Source: Brevundimonas sp. (lineage in GTDB: Bacteria; Pseudomonadota; Alphaproteobacteria; Caulobacterales; Caulobacteraceae). From it: a DNA stretch of 64,000 nt. Both the position numbers and the translations under genes were made by a program. Where the stretch lies: contig NZ_QFNM01000022.1 in NCBI RefSeq assembly GCF_003248455.1, positions 52,834 through 116,833 of the forward strand, given 5' to 3'. Shown here one piece after another: positions 42,684 through 51,186 of this stretch (its first letter is position 1; each line of letters opens with the position of its first letter). Below the pieces are notes generated by a model. The model did no database searches, was not told where the DNA came from, and saw only the letters and a list, made by a program, of their open reading frames with translations.

Positions 42684-44036
42684 ATGTCCACGACCCGCAA
42701 CCTCTCGCTGTTCGCCGACCTCGCCGTCGGGAATCTCCCCGCCAACATCCTGGCCGCCGCCCGTGCATTGGCCATCCATCTGGCCCGCTCGCGCCCGCTG
42801 GATCGACGCCTCGTGGCCGACGTCATGACCACCGCGTTCGGGGCGTCCGACGCCGAGGGCGGCTGGACCTGGCGTGACGCCTATGACGCTATCGAGGCCG
42901 CGACGGTGCTTCAGATACGCCGCCTCGCGCCGCAGATCGCCCGGCTCGAGGACGCCCCGGCCGAGATCGCCGCTCTGCTCGCGGGGGTCTCAGCGCTTGG
43001 CCTCACCCACAGCCGGCGCAGCGAGGAACAGGTCGCGCTGGATCAGTTCTCCACCCCGCCCCAACTCGGTGCCCTCGCGGTGCTGGCCGCGCAGGTTCGA
43101 CCGAAGGACCGTGTCCTGGAGCCGTCGGCGGGGACCGGATTGCTGGCCGTGGTGGCCGAGGCGTGCGGGGCGAGCCTGACGTTGAACGAGCTTGCGCCCA
43201 CGCGCGCCGCGCTCCTCGACGGACTGTTCGCCAAGGCGACGCGCCGACGGCATGACGGCCGCCATCTACCCGACCTCCTCGAGGACGCCGGGGCGTTCGA
43301 TGTCGTGGTCTGCAACCCGCCATTTTCGGATCTTCAGGCCCATCTGATCGCGTCGCTCAAGGTTCTGGCGGATGGCGGCCGGATGGCGGCGATCGTGCCC
43401 CTCACCGCCCTTGCCGATACCGATCTGAGGCGGGTGCTAGAAGGCCACGGCGTCATGGTGGCCGCAGTGGCGTTTCCCGCGCGTGCTTTCGCCAAACACG
43501 GCACCTCGGTCGAGACCGGCCTGCTGGTCATGGATCGCGGCGGGACAGCCGTCTGGGACGGCTTTCTTCACCAGCCCGAAGATCTGGAGGCGACCGCCCG
43601 GATTCTTGCAAGCCTTCCGGATCGCGGCACCGCCCGTCCGCGCGTGCGGTTGACGTTGGACGCCGCCGCCTTCCTCGCGCCGCGCGAGCGCGGTCTCGCC
43701 CTTCCCGCAGGCCGACTGGCCTTCCTGGCTGGAGCAACACCCCTGGCCTATGAGGCGCGGCCCTGGGCTGGAGAGGGCCGGGACGTCGGCCTCTATCAGG
43801 CGCATGCCCTGGCGCGGATCGTCCTGCCTGATCCCCGGCCGCATCCTTCGCCTCTGGTCGAGTCTGGCCCGATGGCCTCCGTCGCGCCGCCCGCGCCGAC
43901 CTACCGGCCGGTGTTGCCGCCGGGCGTGCTAAACCAGGGCCGGATCTCCGACGCCCAGACGGAGGGTGATCTACGCCGGCGAGGCCCATGCGGCCTTCCT
44001 GCCCGGCCGGTTCCGCCTCGGCGAGACGGCCCATGA
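42684..44036 (+). CDS. N-terminal (SAM methyltransferase) half of a strawberry-notch-type protein
   Basis: 450 residues from ATG 42684 (GGAGGC upstream). Rossmann-type methylase: DRVLEPSAGTGLLAVVAEAC (SAM motif I), FDVVVCNPPFSDLQAHL (motif IV NPPF, as in N6-adenine methylases), and EEQVALDQFSTPPQLGALAV before motif I. The final 25 residues read out of frame into the helicase gene. Relatives are single proteins of about 1400 residues with methylase then helicase. Here 42684-46944 is 1420 codons plus one base, and deleting one G in the run at 43964-43966 restores ISDAQTEVIYAGEAHA. Confidence 0.85.
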   Translation: MSTTRNLSLFADLAVGNLPANILAAARALAIHLARSRPLDRRLVADVMTTAFGASDAEGGWTWRDAYDAIEAATVLQIRRLAPQIARLEDAPAEIAALLAGVSALGLTHSRRSEEQVALDQFSTPPQLGALAVLAAQVRPKDRVLEPSAGTGLLAVVAEACGASLTLNELAPTRAALLDGLFAKATRRRHDGRHLPDLLEDAGAFDVVVCNPPFSDLQAHLIASLKVLADGGRMAAIVPLTALADTDLRRVLEGHGVMVAAVAFPARAFAKHGTSVETGLLVMDRGGTAVWDGFLHQPEDLEATARILASLPDRGTARPRVRLTLDAAAFLAPRERGLALPAGRLAFLAGATPLAYEARPWAGEGRDVGLYQAHALARIVLPDPRPHPSPLVESGPMASVAPPAPTYRPVLPPGVLNQGRISDAQTEGDLRRRGPCGLPARPVPPRRDGP

Positions 44037-46944
44037 GGTGGCGCTCGTTCGCGATGATGCTGAGGACGGCGTTTCGTTCCGACGCGGATTCTTCCTTGGC
44101 GACGGCACCGGCTGCGGCAAGGGGCGTCAGATCGCCGCCATCGTCGCCGACAACATGAGCCAGGGGCGCGCACGCGCGGTCTGGCTTTCGCGCAATGACG
44201 CCCTGCTGGAGGACGCCCGGCGCGACTGGGGCGCCATCGGCGGCGGCGCCCACGACATCGTGCCGCTGTCGAGCTGGAAGCAGGGCGAAGGCGTCAGGCT
44301 CGATCGCGGCATCCTGTTCACCACCTACGCGACCCTTCGCCAGCCGGCGCGGGGTTCCCGCCAGTCCCGCCTCGACCAGATCGTCGCCTGGCTCGGCGAG
44401 GACTTCGACGGGGTCATCGCCTTTGACGAGGCCCACGCCATGGCCAACGCTGCCGGGGGCGGCAAAGGGGCACGCGGGACGAAGAAGGCCTCGCTTCAGG
44501 GCATGGCCGGGCTGGCGCTGCAGAACCGGCTGCCGGAGGCCCGCATCCTCTACGTCTCGGCGACCGGCGCCACCACCGCCGAGAACCTCGCCTATGCCGC
44601 CCGGCTTGGCCTTTGGGGCGGGCCGGAGGCGCCCTTCATGACCCGCGCCGACTTCCTCGACGCCATGGATCGCGGCGGGGTTGCGGCGATGGAGCTTGTG
44701 GCGCGCGAGCTCAAAGCGCTCGGGCTTTATGTGGCGCGATCGCTGTCGTTCGAGGGCGTCGAGTACGAACCCTTGGTCCATCCGTTGACGCCGGACGACA
44801 TCGCCATCTGGGACCAGTGGGCTGATGCCTTCCAGCTGATCCACGCCAACCTCGCCGACGCGCTCAAAGCCACCGGCCTGAACGACGAGGACGGCAAGGC
44901 CAGGAGTCCGCAGGCCGTCTCGGTCGTCCATTCCGCCTTCGAAGGCGCCAAGTTGCGGTTCTTCGGTCACCTGCTGGCGGGCCTCAAGGCTCCGAGCCTG
45001 GTCGCCTCTATCCGCGACGATCTGGGCTCGGAGCGCTCGGCCGTGGTGCAGATCGTCTCGACCAATGAGGCGGTGATGGAGCGGCGTCTATCGTCCATCC
45101 CGCCCGAGGAGTGGAACAACCTCTCGATCGACCTGACCCCGCGCGAATACGTTCTCGACTATCTGCGCGAGGCCTTCCCCGTCCATCTGATGGAGGCGAT
45201 CGAGGACGACGACGGCAATGTCATTATGGTCCCGGTCATGGATGAGGGGCGGCCCGCGGTCAGCCAGGAAGCGCTCGTCCTGCGGGCGGCCCTGATCGAG
45301 AAGATGGCCTGTCTGCCCGCCGTGCCCGGCGTGCTCGACGCCCTGCTGGAGGCGTTCGGCACGGACGCCGTCGCCGAGATCACGGGCCGGTCGCGCCGGG
45401 TGGTGGTGAGGGACGGTCGTCGCGTCGTGGAGCGGCGGGGCGCCTCCGCGGCTCGCGCCGAGACCGACGCTTTCATGTCGGGCCGCAAGCGGGTGCTGAT
45501 CTTCTCGGACGCTGGCGGAACGGGCCGCAGCTACCATGCCGACCTGTCGGCTCCGAACCAGCAGCGGCGGGTCCACTATCTGGTCGAACCGGGCTGGCGG
45601 GCCGACGCCGCCATCCAGGGCCTTGGCCGCTCCCACCGGACGCATCAGGCATCCGCGCCCCTGTTCCGGCCCGTCACCACCGACATCCAGGGCGAGAAGC
45701 GGTTCACCTCGACGATCGCGCGCCGGCTGGACTCTCTGGGCGCGCTTACGCGCGGCGAACGGCGCACCGCCGGAGCCGGCCTGTTCCGCGCCGAGGACAA
45801 TCTGGAGAGCCCTTGGGCGCGCCGGGCATTGCTGGTCTTCTACGGCGCGCTGGCCTTCGGGGAGCTGGACTCGATGACGCTCGAGACCTTCGTGGCCAAG
45901 ACGAGCTTGAAGCTGCTCGACGACGACGGCGGCCTCAAACCCTCCGACGACCTGCCACCGATACACACGTTTCTGAGCCGGCTGCTGGCGCTGCGCATCG
46001 CCGACCAGAACGCCTTGTTCGCGGACTTCGACCGCATCCTGTCCGGCATCCTCGATCGAGCCGCCGCCTCCGGGGAACTGGACCGCGGGCTGGAGGACAT
46101 CGAGGCCGAGGAACTGGAGGTCACGGATCAGGAAGTGATCCGGACCGATGTCTCGACCGGCGCCGAGACGGCTCTGGTGACCTTCTCGCTCAAGGTAAGG
46201 CGCGAGATCCTCGTCGCCGACGCCGCCCTGACTTGGGCGAAGGATGTCGCCCACCAGCTGGTCGTCAACGAGAAGTCGGGCCGCGCCGCGATTGCGGAAC
46301 TCGGCTTGACCACCTCGACGAACGAGAACCGCCTGATCACCGCCGTGCGGCTGGTTCGGCCCGACGATCGCCAGACGATGGCCGAGAAGACGTTCGAGGA
46401 GTCGGCGTGGAGGCCGGCGGAGGTCTCGACCTGGCGGCGGGTCTGGGACGAAGAGGCCGCCGGGACCGACCCTTGGCGGACACGCGAACTGACGCTTGCC
46501 ACGGGATTGCTGTTGCCGATTTGGGGCCGGTTGCCGGCGCGGGGTTGCTCGGTTCGCCGGGTCCGGGCGCCGGACGGACGCCGCTGGCTGGGGCGGGTTC
46601 TGGACCAGGTTCAGGCTCGAACTCTGAAGACGAGCCTGGGTCTGACCGACGTCGCCGAGGTTTGGGCGGACGGCGCGATAACCGCCGCCACGATCCTCGA
46701 CCGCAACGTCCAGCTATCGCTGGAGGGCGGGCTGTGGCTGAAGCGGTCCCGCGTTATGGACCGCTGGCGCATCGAGGTGGTGGGAGGCCGGACGGATCGC
46801 GACGCCCTGGTCGCCTCGGGCTGTTTCGTGGAGATCATCGCCTACACGGCTCGGGTCTTCGTCCCGGTTGAGCGGCCGACCGTGTTGGAGGTGGTGCTGC
46901 GCCGCCATCCGGTTCAGACCGTCCTCGACGGGCAGGCCGCCTGA
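43966..46944 (+). CDS. C-terminal (helicase) half of a strawberry-notch-type protein
   Basis: 992 residues from GTG 43966. Superfamily 2-like helicase: RRGFFLGDGTGCGKGRQIAA with Walker A GTGCGKG, VIAFDEAHAMANAAGGGKGA with DEAH box, LYVSATGATTAEN (motif III SAT), and IQGLGRSHRTHQASAP (motif VI-like Q-x-x-GRxxR). These are the marks of strawberry-notch NTP hydrolases. The reading frame is shifted by one base relative to the methylase gene with 71 bases of overlap; GGAGG lies directly against the GTG, too close for good initiation. It may be a programmed or mutational frameshift, or a sequencing error. Confidence 0.88.
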   Translation: MIYAGEAHAAFLPGRFRLGETAHEVALVRDDAEDGVSFRRGFFLGDGTGCGKGRQIAAIVADNMSQGRARAVWLSRNDALLEDARRDWGAIGGGAHDIVPLSSWKQGEGVRLDRGILFTTYATLRQPARGSRQSRLDQIVAWLGEDFDGVIAFDEAHAMANAAGGGKGARGTKKASLQGMAGLALQNRLPEARILYVSATGATTAENLAYAARLGLWGGPEAPFMTRADFLDAMDRGGVAAMELVARELKALGLYVARSLSFEGVEYEPLVHPLTPDDIAIWDQWADAFQLIHANLADALKATGLNDEDGKARSPQAVSVVHSAFEGAKLRFFGHLLAGLKAPSLVASIRDDLGSERSAVVQIVSTNEAVMERRLSSIPPEEWNNLSIDLTPREYVLDYLREAFPVHLMEAIEDDDGNVIMVPVMDEGRPAVSQEALVLRAALIEKMACLPAVPGVLDALLEAFGTDAVAEITGRSRRVVVRDGRRVVERRGASAARAETDAFMSGRKRVLIFSDAGGTGRSYHADLSAPNQQRRVHYLVEPGWRADAAIQGLGRSHRTHQASAPLFRPVTTDIQGEKRFTSTIARRLDSLGALTRGERRTAGAGLFRAEDNLESPWARRALLVFYGALAFGELDSMTLETFVAKTSLKLLDDDGGLKPSDDLPPIHTFLSRLLALRIADQNALFADFDRILSGILDRAAASGELDRGLEDIEAEELEVTDQEVIRTDVSTGAETALVTFSLKVRREILVADAALTWAKDVAHQLVVNEKSGRAAIAELGLTTSTNENRLITAVRLVRPDDRQTMAEKTFEESAWRPAEVSTWRRVWDEEAAGTDPWRTRELTLATGLLLPIWGRLPARGCSVRRVRAPDGRRWLGRVLDQVQARTLKTSLGLTDVAEVWADGAITAATILDRNVQLSLEGGLWLKRSRVMDRWRIEVVGGRTDRDALVASGCFVEIIAYTARVFVPVERPTVLEVVLRRHPVQTVLDGQAA

Positions 46945-46949
46945 GCGGG

Positions 46950-47381
46950 TCAGACCGGCGTCGCCTTCGGCGGGGACCGGGACGGGTTCAGAAGGGGGAC
47001 GCCGCGACCCGTCACATCCTTGATATTGGCGGTGACGAGCGTCAGACCGTGGACCAGCGCGGTCGCGGCCAGGGCGGTATCCTCCTCGTCGCCGTCGCGC
47101 TCGGCCAGCATCCGGCCCCAGACGGCGGCCACGGCTTCGTCGATGGGCAGGATGCGGCCCGCATAGGCGGCGATGACCGCGTCCACGCCCTGTGTGATCG
47201 CCGCGGCGGCAGGATGGTCAGCGGCTGTCGCCCGCTCCGCTCCGTATCGCAACTCGCGGACAGTCATGGCGCTGATGCAGAGCTCGTGGTCATCGACCGA
47301 CCGGAGCCAGGCCAGGATGTTGGCGGACGGTTTGGGCTTGCTGCTCTGGCTGACGACGTTGGTGTCAAGCAGATAGATCAT
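46950..47381 (-). CDS. vapC: VapC-like PIN-domain toxin
   Basis: 143 residues. PIN-domain RNase: YLLDTNVVSQ (Asp 6), ISAMTVRELRYGAE (Glu about 43), and DGDEEDTALAATALVHGLTL (Asp/Glu cluster about 96-100) then VTANIKD. VapC toxins cut tRNA or other RNA. It overlaps the DUF433 antitoxin gene by four bases, toxin second, as usual for this type. Located just past the end of the helicase gene, convergent. Probably stabilises the mobile element. Confidence 0.88.
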   Translation of the reverse strand: MIYLLDTNVVSQSSKPKPSANILAWLRSVDDHELCISAMTVRELRYGAERATAADHPAAAAITQGVDAVIAAYAGRILPIDEAVAAVWGRMLAERDGDEEDTALAATALVHGLTLVTANIKDVTGRGVPLLNPSRSPPKATPV

Positions 47382-47986
47382 CCCCTCGGCCGCATGAACG
47401 GCTCGAGCCCGCCAAGGTCGGCTCCCTGCATCGCGCGCTTCGCCGACGTCGCCGGGTAAGGGCGACCGGATTTGGGATGGGCGCGCGCATAAGCGGTCGC
47501 CGCCTTGATCTTGGCGAGCGACAGCGACGGGTAGTCCTCGAGGATCTCCTCATCGGTGGCTCCGCCTGCCGAGAGCGCCGCCAGGCGATGGACCTCGATG
47601 TCGGTGCCTCTTACGACGGGAGCGCCGTGTTTGATCTCGATGGCGCGATCCACGGCCTCCAGCGCCTTCAGGCGTTGCGCGACATTTGTCCGATGCCGCT
47701 TCAACTGCACGATGAGCGGCCCGACAGAGACGCTGGCGGACTGCGCGGGCTCCTTGGCCACGGCGACGTAGAGGTCGTCGAGCGCGGACGGCGTCAGGGT
47801 GTGGCGATAGGTGGCCACCATGTCGAGATAGACGAGATCGGTCAGGCCGACGCATCGCACGGCGCGCTTGGCCGGACCTGAGGCCTCTGGCTTGAGCGGT
47901 CGGCGGTTGACGTCGCGTTTGATCGCGTCGAGCGGTTGATCAAGGACGAACGCCGCTTCGGGCAGAGTCCACTGGGGATCGGACAT
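47378..47986 (-). CDS. DUF433-domain antitoxin of the VapC pair
   Basis: 202 residues, longer than ordinary antitoxins. N-terminal segment (WTLPEAAFVLDQPLDAIKRD) looks like a MerR/xis-type winged helix; a middle helical part ends in VAQRLKALEAVDRAIEIKHG; the C-terminal DUF433 domain is APVVRGTDIEVHRLAALSAG, GATDEEILEDYPSLSLAKIKAA. DUF433 proteins often pair with PIN toxins. AGGAGGC precedes the start. An inverted repeat, likely its operator, is at 48005-48022. Confidence 0.82.
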   Translation of the reverse strand: MSDPQWTLPEAAFVLDQPLDAIKRDVNRRPLKPEASGPAKRAVRCVGLTDLVYLDMVATYRHTLTPSALDDLYVAVAKEPAQSASVSVGPLIVQLKRHRTNVAQRLKALEAVDRAIEIKHGAPVVRGTDIEVHRLAALSAGGATDEEILEDYPSLSLAKIKAATAYARAHPKSGRPYPATSAKRAMQGADLGGLEPFMRPRG

Positions 47987-48004
47987 CGAACAAGCCTCCT
48001 AATA

Positions 48005-48022
48005 TGATCCAATATAGGATCA
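48005..48022. promoter_or_regulatory. Inverted repeat upstream of the toxin-antitoxin operon
   Basis: TGATCC-AATATA-GGATCA, a perfect 6-bp palindrome with a six-base A/T centre, 19 bases before the antitoxin ATG. Placement over the promoter fits autoregulation by the antitoxin, as known for VapBC-type operons. Confidence 0.6.
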
Positions 48023-48263
48023 CATTGTGGGTTCGGCAATGTCGGTGAGACCCAGGATCGCGTGCGCGACCGAACACCGTCCAAAGGAGCGGAGGAAGGG
48101 AGTTTCCGGGTGAAGCGGGATTGGGGAGATCGGCTCCCCGACGGCTTCGGATATCCAGGAGACTGACATTAGGATAATGTTCCTATTTCATGCCTTTTCA
48201 GGTCATCTCATTCTGTTCCAACTTACGGAAAAGATTGTAGAAATCCTGTTTTCCGGTACGATG

Positions 48264-48316
48264 TGCAAATCGCGGAAACAGGTAGCAAATCGCACTTTCT
48301 GCTACCCATACGCTAC
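48264..48316. repeat. Clustered direct and inverted repeats before the integrase
   Basis: GCAAATCGC occurs at 48264-48272 and 48284-48292 (20 bases apart), and GGTAGC at 48280-48285 is followed by its complement GCTACC at 48300-48305 and 48311-48316. The area is A/T-richer than its surroundings. Such arrays next to integrase genes can be arm-type binding sites or an attachment site. Confidence 0.5.
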
Positions 48317-48333
48317 CTTTTTTGGGCCGTTCG

Positions 48334-49668
48334 ATGCCGAAACTGACGAAGAAACTGATTGAAAACCTAGAACCCGCAGCCGCCGAGTTCTGCGTGTGGG
48401 ACACCCAGGTCACAGGCTTTGGAGTTCGCGTCAGGCCCGGAGGCGGACGCAGCTATGTCCTCTTTTATCGACTGGGAGGCCGGTTCCGGAAGCTCACCCT
48501 TGGCAAGGCCGACGGAGGGTATGGTCTTGATGAGGCGCGTGACCGGGCGATCGAGAAACTTCAGGACGTGAGGGACGGGGTCGATCCCCAAGCCCAGAAG
48601 GTCGCCGACAGGAACGCGCTGACCGTGGAAGCGCTGACCGACCTCTATCTCGAGCAGGGACCCGCGCTGAAGCCGAATAAGAAGGACTCAAGCTGGGAGA
48701 CGAACCGCATCATGTTCGATTGCCACATCAAGCCGCTGCTCGGCCGGCATCTCGCCCGCGACGTCACCGCGATGGATGTGTCGCGGATGCAGTTCGACAT
48801 CTCTCAGGGCAAGACGGCCAGAAACGTCATGCTTGGACACCGTCGTCGGTCGAAGGTGAGGGGCGGCAAGCGCGTGGCCGCGATGGCGGTGATCACGCTC
48901 GGGGCGGTCTACGAGTTCGCGATTAAGGCCGAGTATCTCCAGAAGAACCCGACCAAAGGCGTCGAAAGGTTCAAAACGATCCGAAAGGAGCGATACCTAT
49001 CCGAGCGGGAAATTGCCGCGCTCGCCGAGGCCTTGGCGGAGTTTGAGCGCGAGGACGAGCGCTACGCCGTCATGGCCGACTCGGTGCGCCTGCTGATGCT
49101 GACCGGGTGCCGCAAATCGGAAATCCTGACGCTGCAATGGGACTTCGTCGACTGGTCCAAGGGCTGCCTGCGCCTCCCCGAGTCAAAGACTGGGGCCAAG
49201 GTCGTGCCGCTGGCCGACGATGCGATCGCGGTGCTCCGGCGTCGTTGGGACGAGACCCGAGCTCCCGAGGCGTCGAGGGGCCACAACTCGGGGGACACGA
49301 CGCCGGCGCTTGGCACGGGATCGCCCTGGGTGCTGCCCGCCCTGAAGGGAGACGGCCACTTCGTCGGCCTCCCCAATCTGTGGACCAAGGTCAAGGCAAG
49401 AGCGGATGCGATCCTGCATCGGCGGATCCACGACCTGGGCGGCGACCTTCGCGAAGTCCGGTCATTAACGACCGTCCGACTCCATGACCTCCGGCACAGT
49501 TTCGCGAGCTTCGCCATCGCGGATGGCGCGTCACTGTTCCTCGTCGGAAAGGTTCTCGGCCATAAGCAGGCGAGGACGACCGAGATCTACGCGCACCTGA
49601 GCGATGATCCGCTGAAGCTTGTGGCGAACAAGACGGCAGCGAGACTGAGCCAGGCCATGAGGTTCTAG
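48334..49668 (+). CDS. Tyrosine-recombinase integrase of a genomic island
   Basis: About 444 residues from ATG 48334 (a TTG at 48322 is also in frame). N-terminal arm-binding domain (KLTKKLIENLEPAAAEFCVW, VTGFGVRVRPGGGRSYVLFY), central SAM-like core-binding domain, catalytic domain with Arg in MLTGCRKSEILTLQW, HDLRHSFAS (His-x-x-Arg), LGHKQARTTEIYAH (His and Tyr nucleophile). The DUF4102/P4-type N-terminus is typical of islands. It follows a repeat cluster and precedes two orphan genes, likely cargo. Which DNA it moves cannot be told: no matching att pair was located. Confidence 0.93.
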   Translation: MPKLTKKLIENLEPAAAEFCVWDTQVTGFGVRVRPGGGRSYVLFYRLGGRFRKLTLGKADGGYGLDEARDRAIEKLQDVRDGVDPQAQKVADRNALTVEALTDLYLEQGPALKPNKKDSSWETNRIMFDCHIKPLLGRHLARDVTAMDVSRMQFDISQGKTARNVMLGHRRRSKVRGGKRVAAMAVITLGAVYEFAIKAEYLQKNPTKGVERFKTIRKERYLSEREIAALAEALAEFEREDERYAVMADSVRLLMLTGCRKSEILTLQWDFVDWSKGCLRLPESKTGAKVVPLADDAIAVLRRRWDETRAPEASRGHNSGDTTPALGTGSPWVLPALKGDGHFVGLPNLWTKVKARADAILHRRIHDLGGDLREVRSLTTVRLHDLRHSFASFAIADGASLFLVGKVLGHKQARTTEIYAHLSDDPLKLVANKTAARLSQAMRF

Positions 49669-49816
49669 CCGCTGCTCTATCATTGCCGCTTAAGCACCCT
49701 CCCTTACAGCTCCCAGCCGACAGTTAGACGGTCGCGGCCCGGAGGCAACAGGCCACTCACCCTCCGCCAACGAGAGGCCTCTTGCCCCGCCACAGCTTTA
49801 ACGTTGATGGTGGGCT

Positions 49817-51157
49817 ATGCCTTTCCCCGACCCAAACTGGATCGCGCCGCGCACGGGCCACGATTGGCGTGACGAAGACGTGCGCGCCGCGGTCGATTGG
49901 CTGAAAGGCTTCGTGCCGGTCAGTGAAATGGAGGGCCGGCTTGAGGTCCAGCGCGCTCACCTTGCGTCGGCGCTCGAAGCTTGGAAGCGAGGCCAACACG
50001 CCGATCCCTTTGATCCATCCGACGCCGCGGCGTGGTGGATCGTCCAGGGCGAGGCCTTCGCCGCCAACCGCGAGAGCTTCGTGCCGGACGCCATGGTTCG
50101 GTCTGTTCCCTACCTGAAGCGCCTCGGCCTGGAGTTGGGGCGATTGCGGGCGATACCGGGTGCCGAGGACCGGGCCGCGCGCCTGATGACGGGCGATCGG
50201 CGCCAGCCCGAGCCCGGCATTTATGAACTGCTGGTCGCCCTAGCCTGGAACAGGCATGGCTGGGACACCCGGTTCGTACAAGAAATCCGTGGCGGACCGC
50301 CGACCCCGGACTTGCATGCCTCCCGGGGCACTCGTCGCTGGGCCATCGAATGCAAGCGCCTCATGCCATCGGCCTACGCCATCAAAGAGCGTCAGCTTGG
50401 CTTGGCGCTCGCTGCGCCCGTCCATCGCCTGAGGGAGCGCCTGGACACGTCCTTCATCCTGACAATCGACTTCAAGGTCGAACTTCAGGACGTCCCGCCC
50501 GACTATCTCGTAAACCGGGTGGAGACGGCCCTTCGCGAAAAGCGGGCAGTCTGGTCCGATCAGGTCTCGGACGGTGCGATCGCCGCGCCGACCTGGCATC
50601 TGGCGCGCCGGGTCATGGCCCATGACGACGTGTTCTACGGGTCGAGCCGGATGATCGAACTGGTCTCCGGCAACTACGATCACGAAGCCGACCACAACTT
50701 CTCGGCCCGGTGGCGCCCGGCGAAGAAGCGGCCAATCTACGCCCATACCATCTACCGTGTGAGCGTTGTGACCTGGACAAGTTCCTCGCCCGCCGCCATC
50801 CGGCACAAGGCCAAGCACTTCCGGCAGGTGGTTGCGAAGGCCGAGCGGCAGCTGCCGGCCGACCGGCCTGGTGTCGTCCACGTCGGCGTCGAGACCATGG
50901 GCGGACGCGACGTGAACACCGTCAGGCACGTTCGAAACATGGTAGAGGCCCACCAGTTCACGCCCGACAATCCGCGCTTCCGCTGGGTATACGCCAACTA
51001 CTTGCGCCCTGAACTGACCACGGATCGAAATGAGACCTGGGCGCTGACGGAGTCGATGGCGCCCTACCGTATCGGCCGGCACGCGACGCCGTGGCCGCTT
51101 CCGGATCATCTCTTAGTAAGCGAGGAGGCCGAGTCGAGTCCTGGTCTTCGGTTCTGA
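49817..51157 (+). CDS. PD-(D/E)XK nuclease-like protein, island cargo
   Basis: 446 residues. The centre shows a clean PD-(D/E)XK signature: GIYELLVALAWNRHGWDTRF, then PPTPDLHASRGTRRWAIECK, that is Glu, Pro-Asp and Glu-Cys-Lys at the right spacing. Remaining domains are not recognised; the C-terminal part (HVGVETMGGRDVNTVRHVRN, WVYANYLRPE) recalls proteins that are mixed restriction or repair-like. No methyltransferase is next to it. It is downstream of the integrase and converges on the unknown gene 51187-52089. Antiphage defence is a reasonable hypothesis, not evidence. Confidence 0.55.
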   Translation: MPFPDPNWIAPRTGHDWRDEDVRAAVDWLKGFVPVSEMEGRLEVQRAHLASALEAWKRGQHADPFDPSDAAAWWIVQGEAFAANRESFVPDAMVRSVPYLKRLGLELGRLRAIPGAEDRAARLMTGDRRQPEPGIYELLVALAWNRHGWDTRFVQEIRGGPPTPDLHASRGTRRWAIECKRLMPSAYAIKERQLGLALAAPVHRLRERLDTSFILTIDFKVELQDVPPDYLVNRVETALREKRAVWSDQVSDGAIAAPTWHLARRVMAHDDVFYGSSRMIELVSGNYDHEADHNFSARWRPAKKRPIYAHTIYRVSVVTWTSSSPAAIRHKAKHFRQVVAKAERQLPADRPGVVHVGVETMGGRDVNTVRHVRNMVEAHQFTPDNPRFRWVYANYLRPELTTDRNETWALTESMAPYRIGRHATPWPLPDHLLVSEEAESSPGLRF

Positions 51158-51186
51158 CCGGGGATGCGGATCGTATGAGCGCGCAC

